A stretch of 64,000 nucleotides of DNA, taken from Crotophaga sulcirostris (Eukaryota; Chordata; Aves; Cuculiformes; Crotophagidae). Numbering within the stretch: the first letter of the stretch is position 1; each line of letters begins with the position of its first letter. The stretch lies in the NCBI GenBank assembly GCA_013397455.1, contig VYZB01000339.1, positions 186,001 through 250,000 on the forward strand. Reading direction: 5' to 3'. Shown here piece after piece: positions 24,801 to 37,580 of the stretch. Below the pieces are notes generated by a model, which worked only from the letters and a program-made list of their open reading frames with translations, did not search any database and was not told where the DNA came from. Both the position numbers and the translations under genes were made by a program.

Positions 24801-25412
24801 TTTTATTGGAACTCACCCTTATAATATGTTTTTTCTTGTGAATTAGAATGATACCATAAGTAGTAATGGGTCAAACAGGGAAAATAATCCATTAATAAAT
24901 GTATTAAGAGATTTAAATATTTTTGTATTTTTATCCATATTGATAATGATCACTCCTGTTTTGACTGCAGAAAAAATTCAGGAAAAGAATCCTTGTGATT
25001 AAAAAAAAATTAACTGAAGACCTTAATTTGTATAAATAGTTAGCGTGGAAGATATGTACAACCATAGTTATACCTGTTTGACAACATTAACAGCAAATTT
25101 GATTGTGGAGAATGAACTCATGGTCTCTGTGGTTCTGTGCAGATGCAGTACTAGAATTAGTTTATGATTCTGGTCTGCCTTTATTTTTAAATCAGATTTT
25201 TTTTTCTCCAAAAGTGAGTCAGCTTAAGTAGGTTTCTTAAGGTTGTGATATATAGTAGGAATGACAAACCTGCAAAATCGCCACTTCTATAATCTCCTAA
25301 ATCCCAGTTATAATCATAGGTACTGACAGGTCTCTGCAAAGATGTAGAGCTCTGAATTAGGGTGCGTGTCTCCCATATTCATTATCCCAAACGTCAAAAG
25401 TCTCCTTTTTTT
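21893..25412. other. Non-coding DNA with stop-poor, purine-rich stretch 23.4-24.75 kb
   Basis: No gene is recognised. The plus strand is markedly purine-rich from about 24110 to 24740, which leaves pyrimidine-rich minus-strand frames of up to 86 codons. A 143-codon minus-strand frame lies at 23864-23433. No motifs or splice structure tie them to a protein family. An unrecognised old repeat is possible. Confidence 0.4.
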
Positions 25413-25434
25413 CTATTTATTTATTTATTTATTG
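25413..25434. repeat. (TTTA)n microsatellite
   Basis: About five TTTA tetramers. Confidence 0.85.
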
Positions 25435-25930
25435 TCTATGTGCGTAGATGAAACACATAAGAGGAATTTTGCAGATTTTAAGTACTTTTTGGGAGCAAGC
25501 CCAAGCCCTCTAGTGGTCCAAGCATGCGGAGCCAGGTCTCAGGAGTCACCAAATCAACAGAGCCGCTGATTGAACACAGCAGGAGTCTGGGAGAAGCAAG
25601 CAAACAAGCTACATAACTTTGTATTTGATTGCACACAGTTTGCAACTACAGCTGAGGAGAGAAATGATTTGCAGAAGAAACTTCTCCTTGAAAACTTTGT
25701 ATATCCTCATCATGCAGCCACGGTACTTTCTCTGCCCCCTCTCTCCAGTTTTGGCATTTCCTACCTAAGCTGGGATGTAGCTGCTGGACTTTTCACCTTC
25801 GGAGCTGCCACACAGCCTGGAGCTGGGGTGGAGGTGTCTGTTTCAGAGACTCAGGTCCTCGCTGAGCGATGACTTTCACAAGCCCTGGGGCCTGCAAATG
25901 CCCCACAGGGGCTGCCAGGGAACCCTCCTG
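25435..25930. other. GC-richer patch with one interrupted open frame
   Basis: The plus-strand frame from 25366 to 25872 is open for about 169 codons apart from a single TGA at 25567. The downstream half (100 codons) includes an acidic and basic stretch, TTAEERNDLQKKLLLEN. No protein family was recognised and no convincing splice sites bound it. It may be a chance frame or an unrecognised repeat remnant. Confidence 0.2.
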
Positions 25931-27672
25931 GCAAGCTGACAAAGGAAAATTGAAAAGAAGATTTTTTTTAACCCAAAGTGGGCCATTTGGGTCCCCCCAA
26001 CCCTTTCAGATGTCTGGAAGAAGTCTATAAATTTATCTATTCCAAACTTTTTCTCTGAATATTTTTTTTCCTGATTAATAACACCTGTAACCTTGTCCTA
26101 ATAGCTTTGTGTAACTAATTAAGGGCATGACTTTGTCTCTAAAAATACTCATTGGAAAAATGATGCAAAACTGTGAACATCTATTTACATAAATATGGTG
26201 ACAACACTCTTCTGTGATGAGCTGAAAACCCCTCTTCAAGTCAGGAAGTCTTGTGCAGAAAGACAACCGCGTGATTCAGAGAAGCAGATCCACCACATGG
26301 ATAGCAAAATGTGAATAAAAATAATTTAAAAACTAGAACGACTATCTCCTGAGCAAGCTACAGGCTGGTATATTTACAGAAACCACTCATTGAAGAATTT
26401 TAAATAACAGCTAATTTGGGATCCGGGAAAGATGCTAGTGCATATAAAACCTTTTTTTTTCCTGGCTGTAATTAGTTTGTTTAGCTTTATTAAGTAAAGC
26501 TTATACATGTTGGTGGAAAGCCCAGCTGCATCGTATTTTCAAGGTATCCTGAAAAATGCTGAGAAGTGCTGCTGAGGGAGAAGGGGTTGAAATGTCCATC
26601 ATAATAAATTGTCCTTGCCACAGGTGGCGTAAGGACTGATGACTCTCTTATACTAGGGAAAATCAGAAGTAATTCCTCTGAGGCAGGGGAGTGACACTGG
26701 CATCTATCATGTAGGAGAGGAGAATGAGGACAAGCAAGTTCAGATCCCAGTGAGGGGCTCTGGCCGGCTATGCTCTCCCTTTGATGCCCCTGTGGACACG
26801 GTCTCCATGAGACACTGCTGTGAGCCTGGCTCTGCCCTGTGGTACCAGCAGAGCTGAAGTGATGCAGAGGGCAGATGAGGCCGAGGAGATTAAACCCCAG
26901 CAGGTATTCCAGATGGGATCTCCAATTCCCAGGTCAAACGGTCTCCCTAACTGATAAAAATAAGGGGCATTGCTAGATTTTCCTGTGGACATGATTGAAT
27001 TTAAACAGGCACAGCTGCAACTGATTAAAAAAGTCTTAGAAAGAGGCTCATTCCTCTGATGGAAATATGGCAGAGCGGTAAGAAGGCTGTGGTTTTAAAA
27101 AGATGGGCATATTCTGTATGAAAAGAAACAGATCTGTTCTTATAACTGGGCTGAATGCATTGTTTGCTGAAATCATAAGCTTGACTTACTTCTTCAACTT
27201 TTGTGCAACAGTTTATCTCCTTCCAGTGTAACCAAACTTTAGGTTTTTTTCCTTTTTTTTTATTGAGTTCAGAGTGATCATTTACTTGTAGCTGCCCAGA
27301 TTCTGGATTTGCCATGTTTATGCTTTAAACACGTTTCGCCTTTTTTCCATTAATTTGCTGAAAACTAATTAATATCTAAGATCTACCTAGACATTTTCTA
27401 CCATTAAAGCAGACAAATCTATGTATAAGATCTACCTAAAGAGAATTTTTATCATATAAAAACTATTATATACAAAGAAGCAATTTGTAGAGGAGGAAGG
27501 AATGTATATATATCTTACTAGAAGGACCGTGCTGTGAGGGAAATCTGTTAGAAATTACACAATGCAACAAAGAACACCACAATCCTTTCAAAATTTGAAT
27601 ATTTTATCTTTAACTAGTTTTGATAAAATATTCTTAGAATATGTTTGACATGAAGAATATCCTTCTATTTGG
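25931..27672. other. Non-coding DNA; possible conserved element 26.38-26.56 kb
   Basis: No gene is seen. The 26380-26560 part has TAATTAG and a small inverted repeat AGCTTTA/TAAAGCT flanking TTAAG. Regulatory function is only a possibility. Confidence 0.4.
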
Positions 27673-27730
27673 ATATGTGTATATACATATCTGTGCATAC
27701 ATACATATGTGTGTGTATATATATATATGT
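27673..27730. repeat. Mixed (TA)n/(TG)n/(CATA)n simple repeat
   Basis: An alternating purine-pyrimidine tract of TA, TG and CATA units. Confidence 0.85.
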
Positions 27731-30127
27731 TACAGTTTTATTTCAGTTTCTCAAGTGAGGATGCAAGGTTGGTACCTGAGCATCCTGATTTGCCACCGCC
27801 TTTCAATATGACTTTGAAAGTCCCAGGTGACAGTAACAGGCTAGATTCACAAGGGTGGTTTTATTGCTTCTTTTCCTTTTCAGAGTTGTAAATCCAAAAA
27901 AATAGAAGTGAAAACCCTTGACCAGGCCTGGTGGTACCACCCAGTGGCATACACCCAGGAGGAACAGCCTTGGCCAGGCTGCCTAGCATGTCCATCACAC
28001 AACTCCCCTCACCCATGAGGCCCAGTGAGAATGAGAAAAGATGAGCCCCCACGTAGCAAATTCTCTACTGGAAAGCATTTCTTTACTAAGAAGAGCGAGA
28101 AGTCACAGTTCCCATTTGATGGGAGACTACACTGTTGTGCTTTGGTACGATCCCTGTCTGCTGCATAAAACTCACCTTTGGGTCAGGAGAAATGCTGAGG
28201 CCCAGATGTTCTGCCCACACTGGGTGTGCAGCTATTCTACCGCTTTGCCCCACTGAGCATTTAACCTTGCCAAAAAGGCATTGCACAGTGCATTAGTGAT
28301 GGTATAGTAACTAGTTTTCTTCAACATAAGAAAACAAAAATAAATTTTTTACAGCAGGGTTGTTGGGACAGTCTTTTGGTATTGAAACAGATTTGGACTC
28401 CAGTTCTTTCAGGTAAAGAAAAATGCTGAATTTGGTGACTTCCGCCTCACTTAATTGCTCCCCACTACAGGTAGTTGGCAAGCATGCTGTTCCTAGAGTG
28501 CTCAGCAGTAATTGACTGTCTGGGTTTACATTCCAAGCCCCAGATATAACTTCAGCTTGTGAAACCTACTCTGAGATGGTACCTTCCTACATTTGAGTAA
28601 GAAAGATGCATAAATGTGTGCATGGTGTTATGTGGATACCCTTCAGCTTGCTCTGTTCAAACTGGTAGGGCTACACAACACAAAGTAGTGCATGCAGAGG
28701 TGCCTGTTTAGGTGCTGTGGGTGGTATACCAAAGCTGTGCAGGATTTATTGGCACTGTTCTCTGTACCACAGCATTTTCAAACTGAGGCTCGATCTGATA
28801 TTCAGATCCTCAGAAATACTTAAATGTTTGATTGCCATGAGACTTCGGTGCACGTAGCTCTCCACGAGTTCATCTGGGCTCCTGGCTGGGATGGGGAGGC
28901 CAAAAAGGTTTCTAGAAGTCAGAGGTTTCTTCCAGTATCTATTCTAAGAAATAATTAACTACATTGAAGTAAAAGGTAAAACAGGTGCACAAACTACTCT
29001 GCTTTGCCAGTCATGCTCAAGCAAACAACTTTGGTTTGAGTAAAGAGAAATAATTAGACAAATCAATACAGAGGTGCTATGTAATTGTTTTCTTGGCATA
29101 TGCTGTTAGTCATTGTCATGTCATATAGGCACACTAAGAAAAAACAATTAAATAAGAAAGAAATCAATATTATTTCATTTTTTATTGCATGGAGAGAAAA
29201 TGAAATTTAGAGGAAGTGGGTGTCTTGAAAAAGGAGGAAGAATATAAAAATCTGTGCGTCTGCTTCTGAACTAGAGAAATAATTTTTGAATTAGATTTAT
29301 TCTGTGCTATTTGGCAGGAGAGATGGAGAAATAGATTAGATTATTAAATTTTAATTTCATGTAGCTATTTCAGAAGTCATATTAGGAGGTTTCAGTAGAT
29401 GGGGAGGGGCATTCCAGAAAAAGGATCCAAATATTCACTTGCCTATAGTCTTCACCAGTATATACCAGTGATATTCAAAGTGTGTTGATCCTAACTATAT
29501 CAGGGACAGTCTTTTATGGACGTTGTTGAGACATAAAGAACCCTAGTAGATAAACTAGGCATTGTGGAAAGCATCTTGTGTTGCTACTTATGGTAAGTGT
29601 AGGAGATGAAGTTAGCAAAACAGGTTGTGGAATATCTGATGGTAACTCAAAGACTACGTTCAAGAATACTATTATAGTTCAAAATCTGAAAAAGTGAATT
29701 AACCTGATGTTAGCACAAGTTCAGAAATATCTTTGGTACATTTAAATTTTATCCTTTTTTCCTGGTGTTGTACCTTCATCAGTGAAATAAACATTTCAAA
29801 AAATAAGAATCCAACCTTATCAGTTAACAGAAATCTCTAGACCCTCCATCCCAAAGAAACTATAGTGTAGGGCATAATCTCCTGCAAATAGTGTTTAGTA
29901 ACACTTTCTCAAGATTGAAAAAAAATTCCAACAAATTTCTGTAACTCTTGTAGCAAAGTGTTACAGTTGTAGCAAAGGACTTCTATTTCCTTAGATATTG
30001 CTTCGACTTATGCTGGAAATAACAGTATGATTCTGTAATTCTATGAAATTAAAATGTTTGTCTCAATGGCCAATCTAAGCAACTCAGCCTGAGACTTAAG
30101 AGATTTCATGGGCAGGAGGAAGGAAGA
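27731..30127. other. Non-coding DNA, nothing recognised
   Basis: No gene, repeat family or RNA gene can be supported. The ORFs of 60-71 codons on both strands near 28 kb overlap each other and show no motifs. Confidence 0.5.
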
Positions 30128-30251
30128 CTCTTTCTCTCTTCCCTCCCTTCCTTCCTCCCTTCCTTCCTTCCCTCTGTCCCTCCCTCTTTCTTTCTTTCTG
30201 TCCCTCTCTTCATCTCCTTGCTCCTCCTCCCCCCTTCTTTTTTTCTGTCCT
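30128..30251 (+). repeat. Long polypyrimidine (CCTT/CTTT) tract
   Basis: About 120 bases of nearly pure C and T with interleaved CCTT, CCCT and CTTT units, interrupted by a few G. This low-complexity tract creates artefactual long open frames on both strands: a Ser/Pro/Leu-rich 196-codon frame on plus, and an Arg/Glu/Gly-rich 169-codon frame on minus. Neither should be taken as a gene. Such tracts can form triplex DNA. Confidence 0.9.
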
Positions 30252-33200
30252 AAAACAGACCCCATCCTGGAAAGTGGAAAGAGGAAACAGAGGTCAGACC
30301 CTGCAACCTCCTGCTCCCTCCCAGCCCACTTTGGAGTGTGGTTGCCACAACTCACACTAAACGTATTCAGTCCATCACATTTCCCTGTCAGTTCCATACA
30401 ATTTTTATTTTTCTCCTTATGCACAGCTAAGGTAATGCAAGCTGATAGTCTCCAGGCTTGGACACAGGTTCTGAAGGATGGAAAAATACCTCTCTGGGGA
30501 AGAAAAGGACTACAAATGAGTGTTCCTGGTGATTTAATATCAAATGGCAATGTTTCATTTGTTATTTTTGTATCTGACTATGTGTGGACTTCGTGGAGGG
30601 ATAAGGAACGACAGGAGAATGTAAATAGCCTATCAAGTAGTCTGAGCAGTAAAGCATACAATATACTACTTCACCACCAATTTCATCACTTGCTTTAAGT
30701 CCACATACTTCATGGAAATAGGAGAGGCATGCTGGGAACCAACCAGCAGGAAAGCATGGCATTTACTAATTTATGCTTTGACACCTAATTTTAGCTGGTG
30801 TGACTTAGTTTCACTGACTTTGGTGGGGCTGCTCTGTGCTCTGTGTGTGTGTGTTAACCACATCTGTGGCACTAAAATATTGTTCAGAATATTAATCCAG
30901 CAAACTCATTGAAACCTCAAATCATCCACTAGAGCACATGATTTGTGAAAAATAACAGCATATGACTGATGAAAAATAACTTTCTACAACTTCAGAAAGC
31001 AAAAATTCCAGAAAAAAAAGGAAAAAAGTGAAATTAGCCTTTCTCATTTACAACTTAGTTTTTGTGTACAATCCTTATTACAGCAGATTATAGCCTTGCA
31101 AAGAGCTACATAATTAGCTTTTTTCTTCAATTAGGAGATTGTAAAATTGCCAAAAAAACCATATTTTGAGTGTATCTTTTATCACATGGATCAAAGATCA
31201 CATATATATGTGCCTATAATGAGGATCTCATGTGCTAGTGTTCCGTAGTGGTCCAAAATTTACAACTGCACAAACCTTTGATGTATCACTAATTGGTTTT
31301 AGCACTATAGATTAGGTGCTGAAATCAGTAGGCAAGAAATTGTGAGTAGTAGGTGGAGAAGGGATAATTCTGATTCTTGCCATATGCTTTGAGAAATTTA
31401 AATCGTTACAGCATAAGTGGAAGAAGACAGAACTTGTTGCTTTTTTATTTTCAATAGAGTCTCAGAGATGATCTGTATGATCCAAAAATATGTTTTATTC
31501 TAAATCATTAAAAAGTCTCTATTTCACAGGTTTTATTTTTGTAGAAACAACACCCATCTTGCCTGCAATGTGCTGTGCATTCTAACACCTAATGTGTGGT
31601 GAAGAATGTAGTAACAGGGGAAATATATGTGCATAACACGTGAAAAGTGCCAAACCTTTAATTCATTTCAGACACTATATCACAAAATAGCAAACTCTAA
31701 CTATAGGTTTCATCTACACCATGCAGAAACAGGAAAGTGATGTGGTATGTGGTCTCATAATGGTGGTCTGTGTTACATCTTTGATAGCTTCTTGGTTATA
31801 AGCATTTATTATTCAAACTATAATGAAAATAATTGGTGGCATTGTGTAAGGATTGCTGCCAAGCTGGGAAGAGAGAGCTCTATTCTGGGTTGAAAGCAAT
31901 AGGGATGGTCTACACATAAGAAGCTACAGAGGCATTCATGGTCTTTGCCTTTAAGATATGTTCACATGTTCAGTGATTGTTCTTTCTTAACGAAAAATGG
32001 GTGATTTGAATCATTCTACAGAAACATGCACACACTCTCTTTCAGTGTGCCTTATTCTTGCTAAACATTCATTGCCAAAACTCAAGGTTTTGTTTTTAAA
32101 GCAAAGGTATGATAAAGAGTTTGTCTCAATACTCTTTTATTTAAAAACTTAACTTAAACTTCTTAGAAAAGAAACAATTCAAGAAAATTTCTGCTCTTCA
32201 TTGACACAATGCCTTTAGTAAAACCAACAAAAATTAGGTGAAACTTTTAATGTTTAACTAACTTTGCAAGGTAATCTCCCTTATTGTCAAGGCTTGTTTT
32301 GTTTTCTTGTGTGCATATGTTGAAATTGAGATATATAGGTCTTTATTTTTTGTGTGTTATAATAAGGATTTTTTTGCATGTCAGTGCCTATCTAAGAACG
32401 ACTTATTGCAGCATGCTGACCTAAAATACATCAGGGTTCCTACCATCAACTCCAAGGATTTTCTCTCTATTGACAGTAGGGGATGAAAGGGATTGCAAAC
32501 CTACATGGAACTAAACTGATGACTCTTCTCTTTTGCTAAACCATCAATGTAAGTGAGAATTAGATCTACCATTTACAACTGACAATCCTGTTCAGAAGAG
32601 TCACTCAGGACTTCCAGCTTCATTCTTTACAGTAAACACTATTTGTAACGTTACTTTAAAGGAATTAAACAGGTGAGAAAGAATGCACAACATTGCTGAG
32701 GTTTCCCTTGAAAGTGAACCATAGGGTGTCCTCATTTGATGGCAGAATGAAAACTGACGACAACAGTGATATCTGTGCTTTTGGCCTTGATTCAAATCCT
32801 CACTACTGATTTTGATGGTGTTCTGAAAGTGCTGTTTTCTTTGTTGATTCTCGTCTTTGGTGTAGTTCATTAATTCAGTGTAAGACATTCATATATTTTT
32901 CTCAGCTGATAGTCTTCCTTCTATCTTAATATCAGAGCACGAGATTCTTACATCAAAAGAATCTTAATTTAAGTAATTTTTCATCATCATTACTCTACTT
33001 GCACTTAATTATTCAAAAATAATGCTTCCTCTTCCCTCCCCTCCTCCCCCCAAATTTTATTTAAATACACACTTATCAGAAAAAGGTGTTTGTGTCTTAG
33101 ACAAGGTCAGTATTTTTGGGAAAATGCAGTTGATTTCTTTACACAGTGATGCTTCAGGCTGATTTAGTTTTGCTCTGTCACCGTTACAGTGATGGTGCCT

Positions 33201-34348
33201 GAGTAGAGCTTGGCACCGACTGCTTACCTCTGGCTGACTTTCACCTAGTTGCACTGATGTGCTGGATACGAATGTGCCAGTGCTGATGCTTATTAACAGG
33301 GCAGCATCTGGCTGAATAGGTGATGTCAAAAATGAACATCTGCAAGGATGTTTTTCTTACATCCTAGGAGTGATGCATCGGTCAGTAAGCTTTCTTGCCA
33401 TCTCCTCCACTTGCATATCAAGAGAAGTTCTGTTCAACCATAGTGAACCCTTATTCACAACAGATTTGCTTGCTTTCCCATATCCCTCTGAAGTTAGCTT
33501 TAAACCTGACTGTGGATTGTTGACTCAAAGGCAATTTCTCTCTTTTTGCAGTCATCAAGGATCAAGTATCCATGGTAATGTCCTTCAACTGTTAGTCTGG
33601 ATCACACAGGACTGACCTAGGAGGTCAGAATCCTTTTTTCTTCTCAAGGCTGTAGCAGAGAAATGTGTCTATTGTATTGGGCTTTACAGAAAAATTGTAG
33701 TGTCGCAAAACCAAAATTAGCACAGAAGGCACAACTCTTGTTGAATCTTTGCACAGAGCTTCTTTTTTTTCCAGAGATTTGTCATAAAAGAAAGCACTTA
33801 AGGTACTCTGTAAACAAGGTATTTGCAGTTGAAAATTGTGTGATATCTGCAATTTATGTAGCTAGGTTAAAAAAAGATGGAGTTTTCTTATTACAACACT
33901 ATGAATGCCAGTTCAGAACGTAAAGAGGTGTTGTTTGTACCACCTATCTTAGATTATGTCAGATAGGTACATCACTCAGGTGCAGCAAAGAACACTGAAA
34001 ACAGAAGCTCCAATTCCTGATCTAGTCCCTGGGAGCTGTATGTATTCCCAAAAGGATACTGAAGGTATCTCTGCTGGAAGCACAGATAATGTGCTTTGAA
34101 CCAACTATGACTATCTATGCAAATATCATTGGAGGAAAATATTTTGGGAGCTTCAGCAGAAATTTACAGCTTTGGAGAGTGAAAGTACTACAGATATTTA
34201 GATATTGTAATTAATTTCCTGTGCATGCACAGAGAAAGGATAATGTACTTGGAAATAGACAATGTAGTACTGGCAACACTACCAAAAAACCAACCCCCAA
34301 ATGTAAATGTTATTAATGTTCATGTCTCAGGAAGTATTTGTGATGGAG
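30252..34348. other. AT-rich non-coding DNA, nothing recognised
   Basis: No supported gene or interspersed repeat. Frames up to 95 codons lack motifs. Confidence 0.5.
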
Positions 34349-34367
34349 TATTTATTTATTTATTTAT
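34349..34367. repeat. (TTTA)n microsatellite
   Basis: About four to five TTTA tetramers. Confidence 0.8.
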
Positions 34368-36778
34368 CACTAATATTTTTTTTAATATGAATAGCTGTAA
34401 ATTAACCAACTTCGCATGGTTGTGTTGCAACCAAAATGGCATTAAATCTTAAATATATCAGTTAATATAGTCAGGGAGGATATTAAATATGAGCTTGTTA
34501 ATGGAGTAAGTTCCTTATAAAGAAGAGCTGAGTTGGCTTCTCACAAAACACCAGTGTGATGTACATTGCCATTCCACAGCCACTGACTATCATAGTGATA
34601 AAAATTGCACTACTGTGCCTGCAGATTTAAAAATAAAACTTGTGTGAGCACGGAGGGAGGGGAAGGGAGAGAGTTCCCAAAATAGGGTGTGCAAAATGTT
34701 TCCATTTTCTCTTTCTGAGGTGTTGTCGATTATGTTGGTATCAGAAAAGTTCCAGCCATCTCAACTTACTCGTGATGCTTGCCCCCAGATTAGCTGTACT
34801 TACAGACTGATTTACCCTCAGCTTCCTATGGATGTAACCTTGTGTTATAAATGAGAGCAGAGCTTGTACAGAAAAGCCCCAGGTAGTTGCTATCATTGAA
34901 TATCAATCATGAGTGAGATGGAAGCAAAGTTGCTGAACAGTGGGAACAAAAAGAGAGAACTTTGACTGTAATTATAATAGGACAAAACACTTATTACAGT
35001 GGAAACAAGAGATAATCTATTTCCTTTGAAACTGAGAAGGAAATAAGAGTACCCCAGCCACCAATCGTAAGGAGAACATTTTGAGCAACAGATGACCTAA
35101 GCTGGTGGTCTTCCTTCACTTGTGAATTGCATCTCATTATTAAATGTCAGCCTCCAACTGTTGTCTTCAGCATCTCCCCAGCCATGAGCACGGTGAGTAT
35201 TGCTACTTACAGGGAAGCCTTTGCTCCAGCACGAGCTAAGTGAGCCAAAACCCACTTATGACTCAGAAAATGATGGATCAGTTAGCTCTGCTGTACCTGC
35301 TGTAGATCAAAGACAAGAGGAATGTTGGATGCTAAATCTCATTCAACAGCTATGTCCAATGTATTGTAAAGCTTGAAAACTTCCATGTTGTCCTTCAGCT
35401 TTGGACCCTGTAAGGCTTAGTGGGTAGCAGTGTGCATCTCAAAATAGAAACAGAACTGATTCACTCTGATTTTTTTATTGCATGAAATGCTGCAATACCA
35501 AAGAGCCAGAAATGAATTGCTGATATTTAGACAATGTCAATTCTTGGACCCTACCTGAACCTAAATCCTTTGCAGGGATGTACAATGGCGTGCTCTGCTC
35601 TTCTCATCCCTGTGGAGCAGTAGAAAAAAGCACTTACAAGCGTTACTTGTCTCTAATCTCGCTGACAGTTTTATGAAGGGTTTTTTCTCCATGTGTCAGG
35701 ACACGTCACTGTTCCTGGGGTTTGCACAGCAAATAATGCAGCAAACCCCATCACTAATTAGAAAGCTACCTCTGAACAGTACATTGCAATGTATAGGTTG
35801 TGATAAACTAATTAAAAGAGCCTGTAATTGATAATGTAAGAAAGAATGCAATTCAATAGTGTCTATTTTAGGATTCTTACTAGAGCTTTTCTTTTTGTTG
35901 GTTTATTCCCCTGCCCCAAAGTCATTCCATTCTTTTGGCAAAAAAAAAAATTAAGAGAAAAAAGTATGGACTGACTAAGCAATTCCTACCTCATCATTGA
36001 TCACACAACTTTGTTTATGCGTTGATCTTGAAAGACTTTACAAAGTCCTGAAATCAAGATGAAACTTCTCTTCTAGTCACAAATAAGATATAAATTATAA
36101 ATATATATGGTAACATTGAAAAGAAAAATCAATAGTTCAAAAAGTTTTTTTAAACTTTTGAAATGTTAGAATTCTTTGTTTCCCTGTGGTGAAATAGAAA
36201 CATTTTTTGGTTTTTTTGAAAAACAGAATATCTGTTCTTTTAATGTTTTAGATCTTCATCTGTAGTTTCACTTTTTTCTTTGCCTTGTATTTCCTGTGGT
36301 AATTAAGGAAAAACTGCAAGGGAAAGAAAAAAGCCCTCATTTTTGTGAGTTCTTGACTAAAGAAAATCTCAGAACTTGAAAAAATGGAAAAAAATCTAGT
36401 TAACAAAAAACATAATTTTCAAATTTCAATATGTTTCTGAAAGGAAAACATAAAATCCTCAGATTATTACTACCTTATGTTGTTGAAAAATAGAGTTTCA
36501 GGCTTTGTTATTGAGAGTTTTAGGCTTTGCCACTATATATTTTGGAACATGTGCTTTTGAATGTGTGAGTGAAATGTTTCTCATACTACTACATAACTTT
36601 AGTGAGAGATATCAAAGAGGACTATGTGTCTTTTAATGGTCACTTGAAACCTCACAACGTTATAAAAATATACAATATGTGGGACAGAGGTAAATAATTA
36701 AAGTGTGAGAAGTCTTACAGTATTTGAGCAAGTGAATATTCTCTTACCCAGAAAAAAAATAAGCTTTGTGACTACTGC
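34368..36778. other. Non-coding DNA; possible conserved element around 35.7-35.9 kb
   Basis: No gene is recognised. The 35690-35870 part contains a 10-bp-stem hairpin and three TAATTA or TAATTG-type homeodomain-like sites within 130 bases (CACTAATTAG, AACTAATTAAA, GTAATTGAT). A diverged 20-bp tandem duplication lies near 36493-36532. Confidence 0.4.
35716..35750. repeat. Inverted repeat, 10-bp perfect arms
   Basis: TGGGGTTTGC at 35716-35725 and GCAAACCCCA at 35741-35750 are exact reverse complements around a 15-base loop. The GC-rich stem stands out in AT-rich DNA. It is too short for a typical pre-microRNA. Confidence 0.85.
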
Positions 36779-36952
36779 ACCAGAGAAGCTGTGGATTCCC
36801 CATCCCTGGAGGTGTTCAAACCAGGTTAGATTAGGTTATGTGCAACCTGATCTAGTGGAAGGTGTCTCTGACATGGCAAGGGTGTTGGAAATAGATGATC
36901 TTTAAGGTCTCTTGCAACCCAAACCGTTCTATGATTCTGCGATTCTATGATA
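36779..36952 (+). mobile_element. CR1 LINE 3' end, 5'-truncated
   Basis: The plus strand reads CAGAGAAGCTGTGGATTCCC, then GGAGGTGTTCAAACCAGG, ACCTGATCTAGTGGAAGGTG, GATGATCTTTAAGGTC and CAACCCAAACCGTTCTATGA, and ends in a degenerate ATTCTATGAT-type tail. This is the classic 3' end of a bird CR1 element in the sense orientation. It is truncated to about 170 bp, as is usual for CR1. Mismatches to the family consensus suggest moderate age. Confidence 0.95.
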
Positions 36953-37079
36953 CTACTTACACCGTTTGATTTTCACAAGACCTCTAAATATCTTTGCCAA
37001 TCTAAGCTGAAGTCAGTGAGAGTTTAAGAGGATTGGTTTTGCAACATCAATAATACTTTATAAATTCAATAAAGTCTGA

Positions 37080-37087
37080 TGACGTCA
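37080..37087. promoter_or_regulatory. Full cAMP-response-element palindrome TGACGTCA
   Basis: An exact TGACGTCA octamer lies about 130 bp downstream of the CR1 tail. It matches the CREB/ATF consensus. With no promoter context, function is unknown. Confidence 0.3.
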
Positions 37088-37474
37088 CAGTTCTGAATGT
37101 CCATTGGTAAGTGCAGAAGTTGAATTTCACAAATTCTGTATTTTTCTGCTTAAAATGCATAGAATACAGATTGTTTTTAAAAATTTGGCTCATATTCTTA
37201 CTGGAAAGGTAATGAGAATGAACTCCCCAGCAGACTTAAAAATATTGAAGATATATTTTAAAAAGTCCTTTAATCTACAAAAATTATTGTGAGGGGTGCT
37301 TATCCAGCAAGACACAGTGGAAACTGCAATGCTGATTGCTAACGTTACACAGTATTTTCATGAGGTTTAAACAACCAATGATAGCTAATCTAGAGGTAGT
37401 CTTATTCTCTCACAAAAAATACCATGAAGCTCCTGTGGGCAATGGTATGATAGATCAGAAACCAAAAAGGTTCT

Positions 37475-37580
37475 AAATCCTTACCCAGTCTGAGTCACTT
37501 ACTTTGTGTGGCCTTGGGCAGGCCATTATAACCATACTTCTCTCCCAGTCTATCTAACGAATGTACTAAAAACTATAACC
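37475..37580 (+). mobile_element. MIR-like SINE core fragment
   Basis: The segment GAGTCACTTACTTTGTGTGG, then CCTTGGGCAGGCC and, after a gap, CTCCCAGTCTATCTAACGAATG parallels the MIR consensus: a CACTTACTAGCTGTGTGACC block, then CTTGGGCAAGTC, then the CTCAGTTTCCTCATCTGTAAAATG block. The order and spacing fit a diverged MIR in sense orientation. Such old tRNA-derived SINEs survive in bird genomes. The edges are approximate. Confidence 0.6.

Noticed and set aside
30026..30050. Sequence resembling a CR1 tail (ATGATTCTGTAATTCTATGA)
   Set aside because: Only about 20 bases match and no CR1 body precedes it, so chance similarity cannot be excluded.
30041..30698. Open frames of 169 (minus) and 196 (plus) codons
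   Set aside because: Both are products of the polypyrimidine tract at 30128-30251. The peptides are low-complexity Ser/Pro/Leu or Arg/Glu/Gly strings with no domain.
35171..35195. Micro-exon-like CTTCAG, 22 bases with an ATG, then GTGAGT
   Set aside because: The donor is good, but the exon would code for only three residues after the ATG and has no partner exon.
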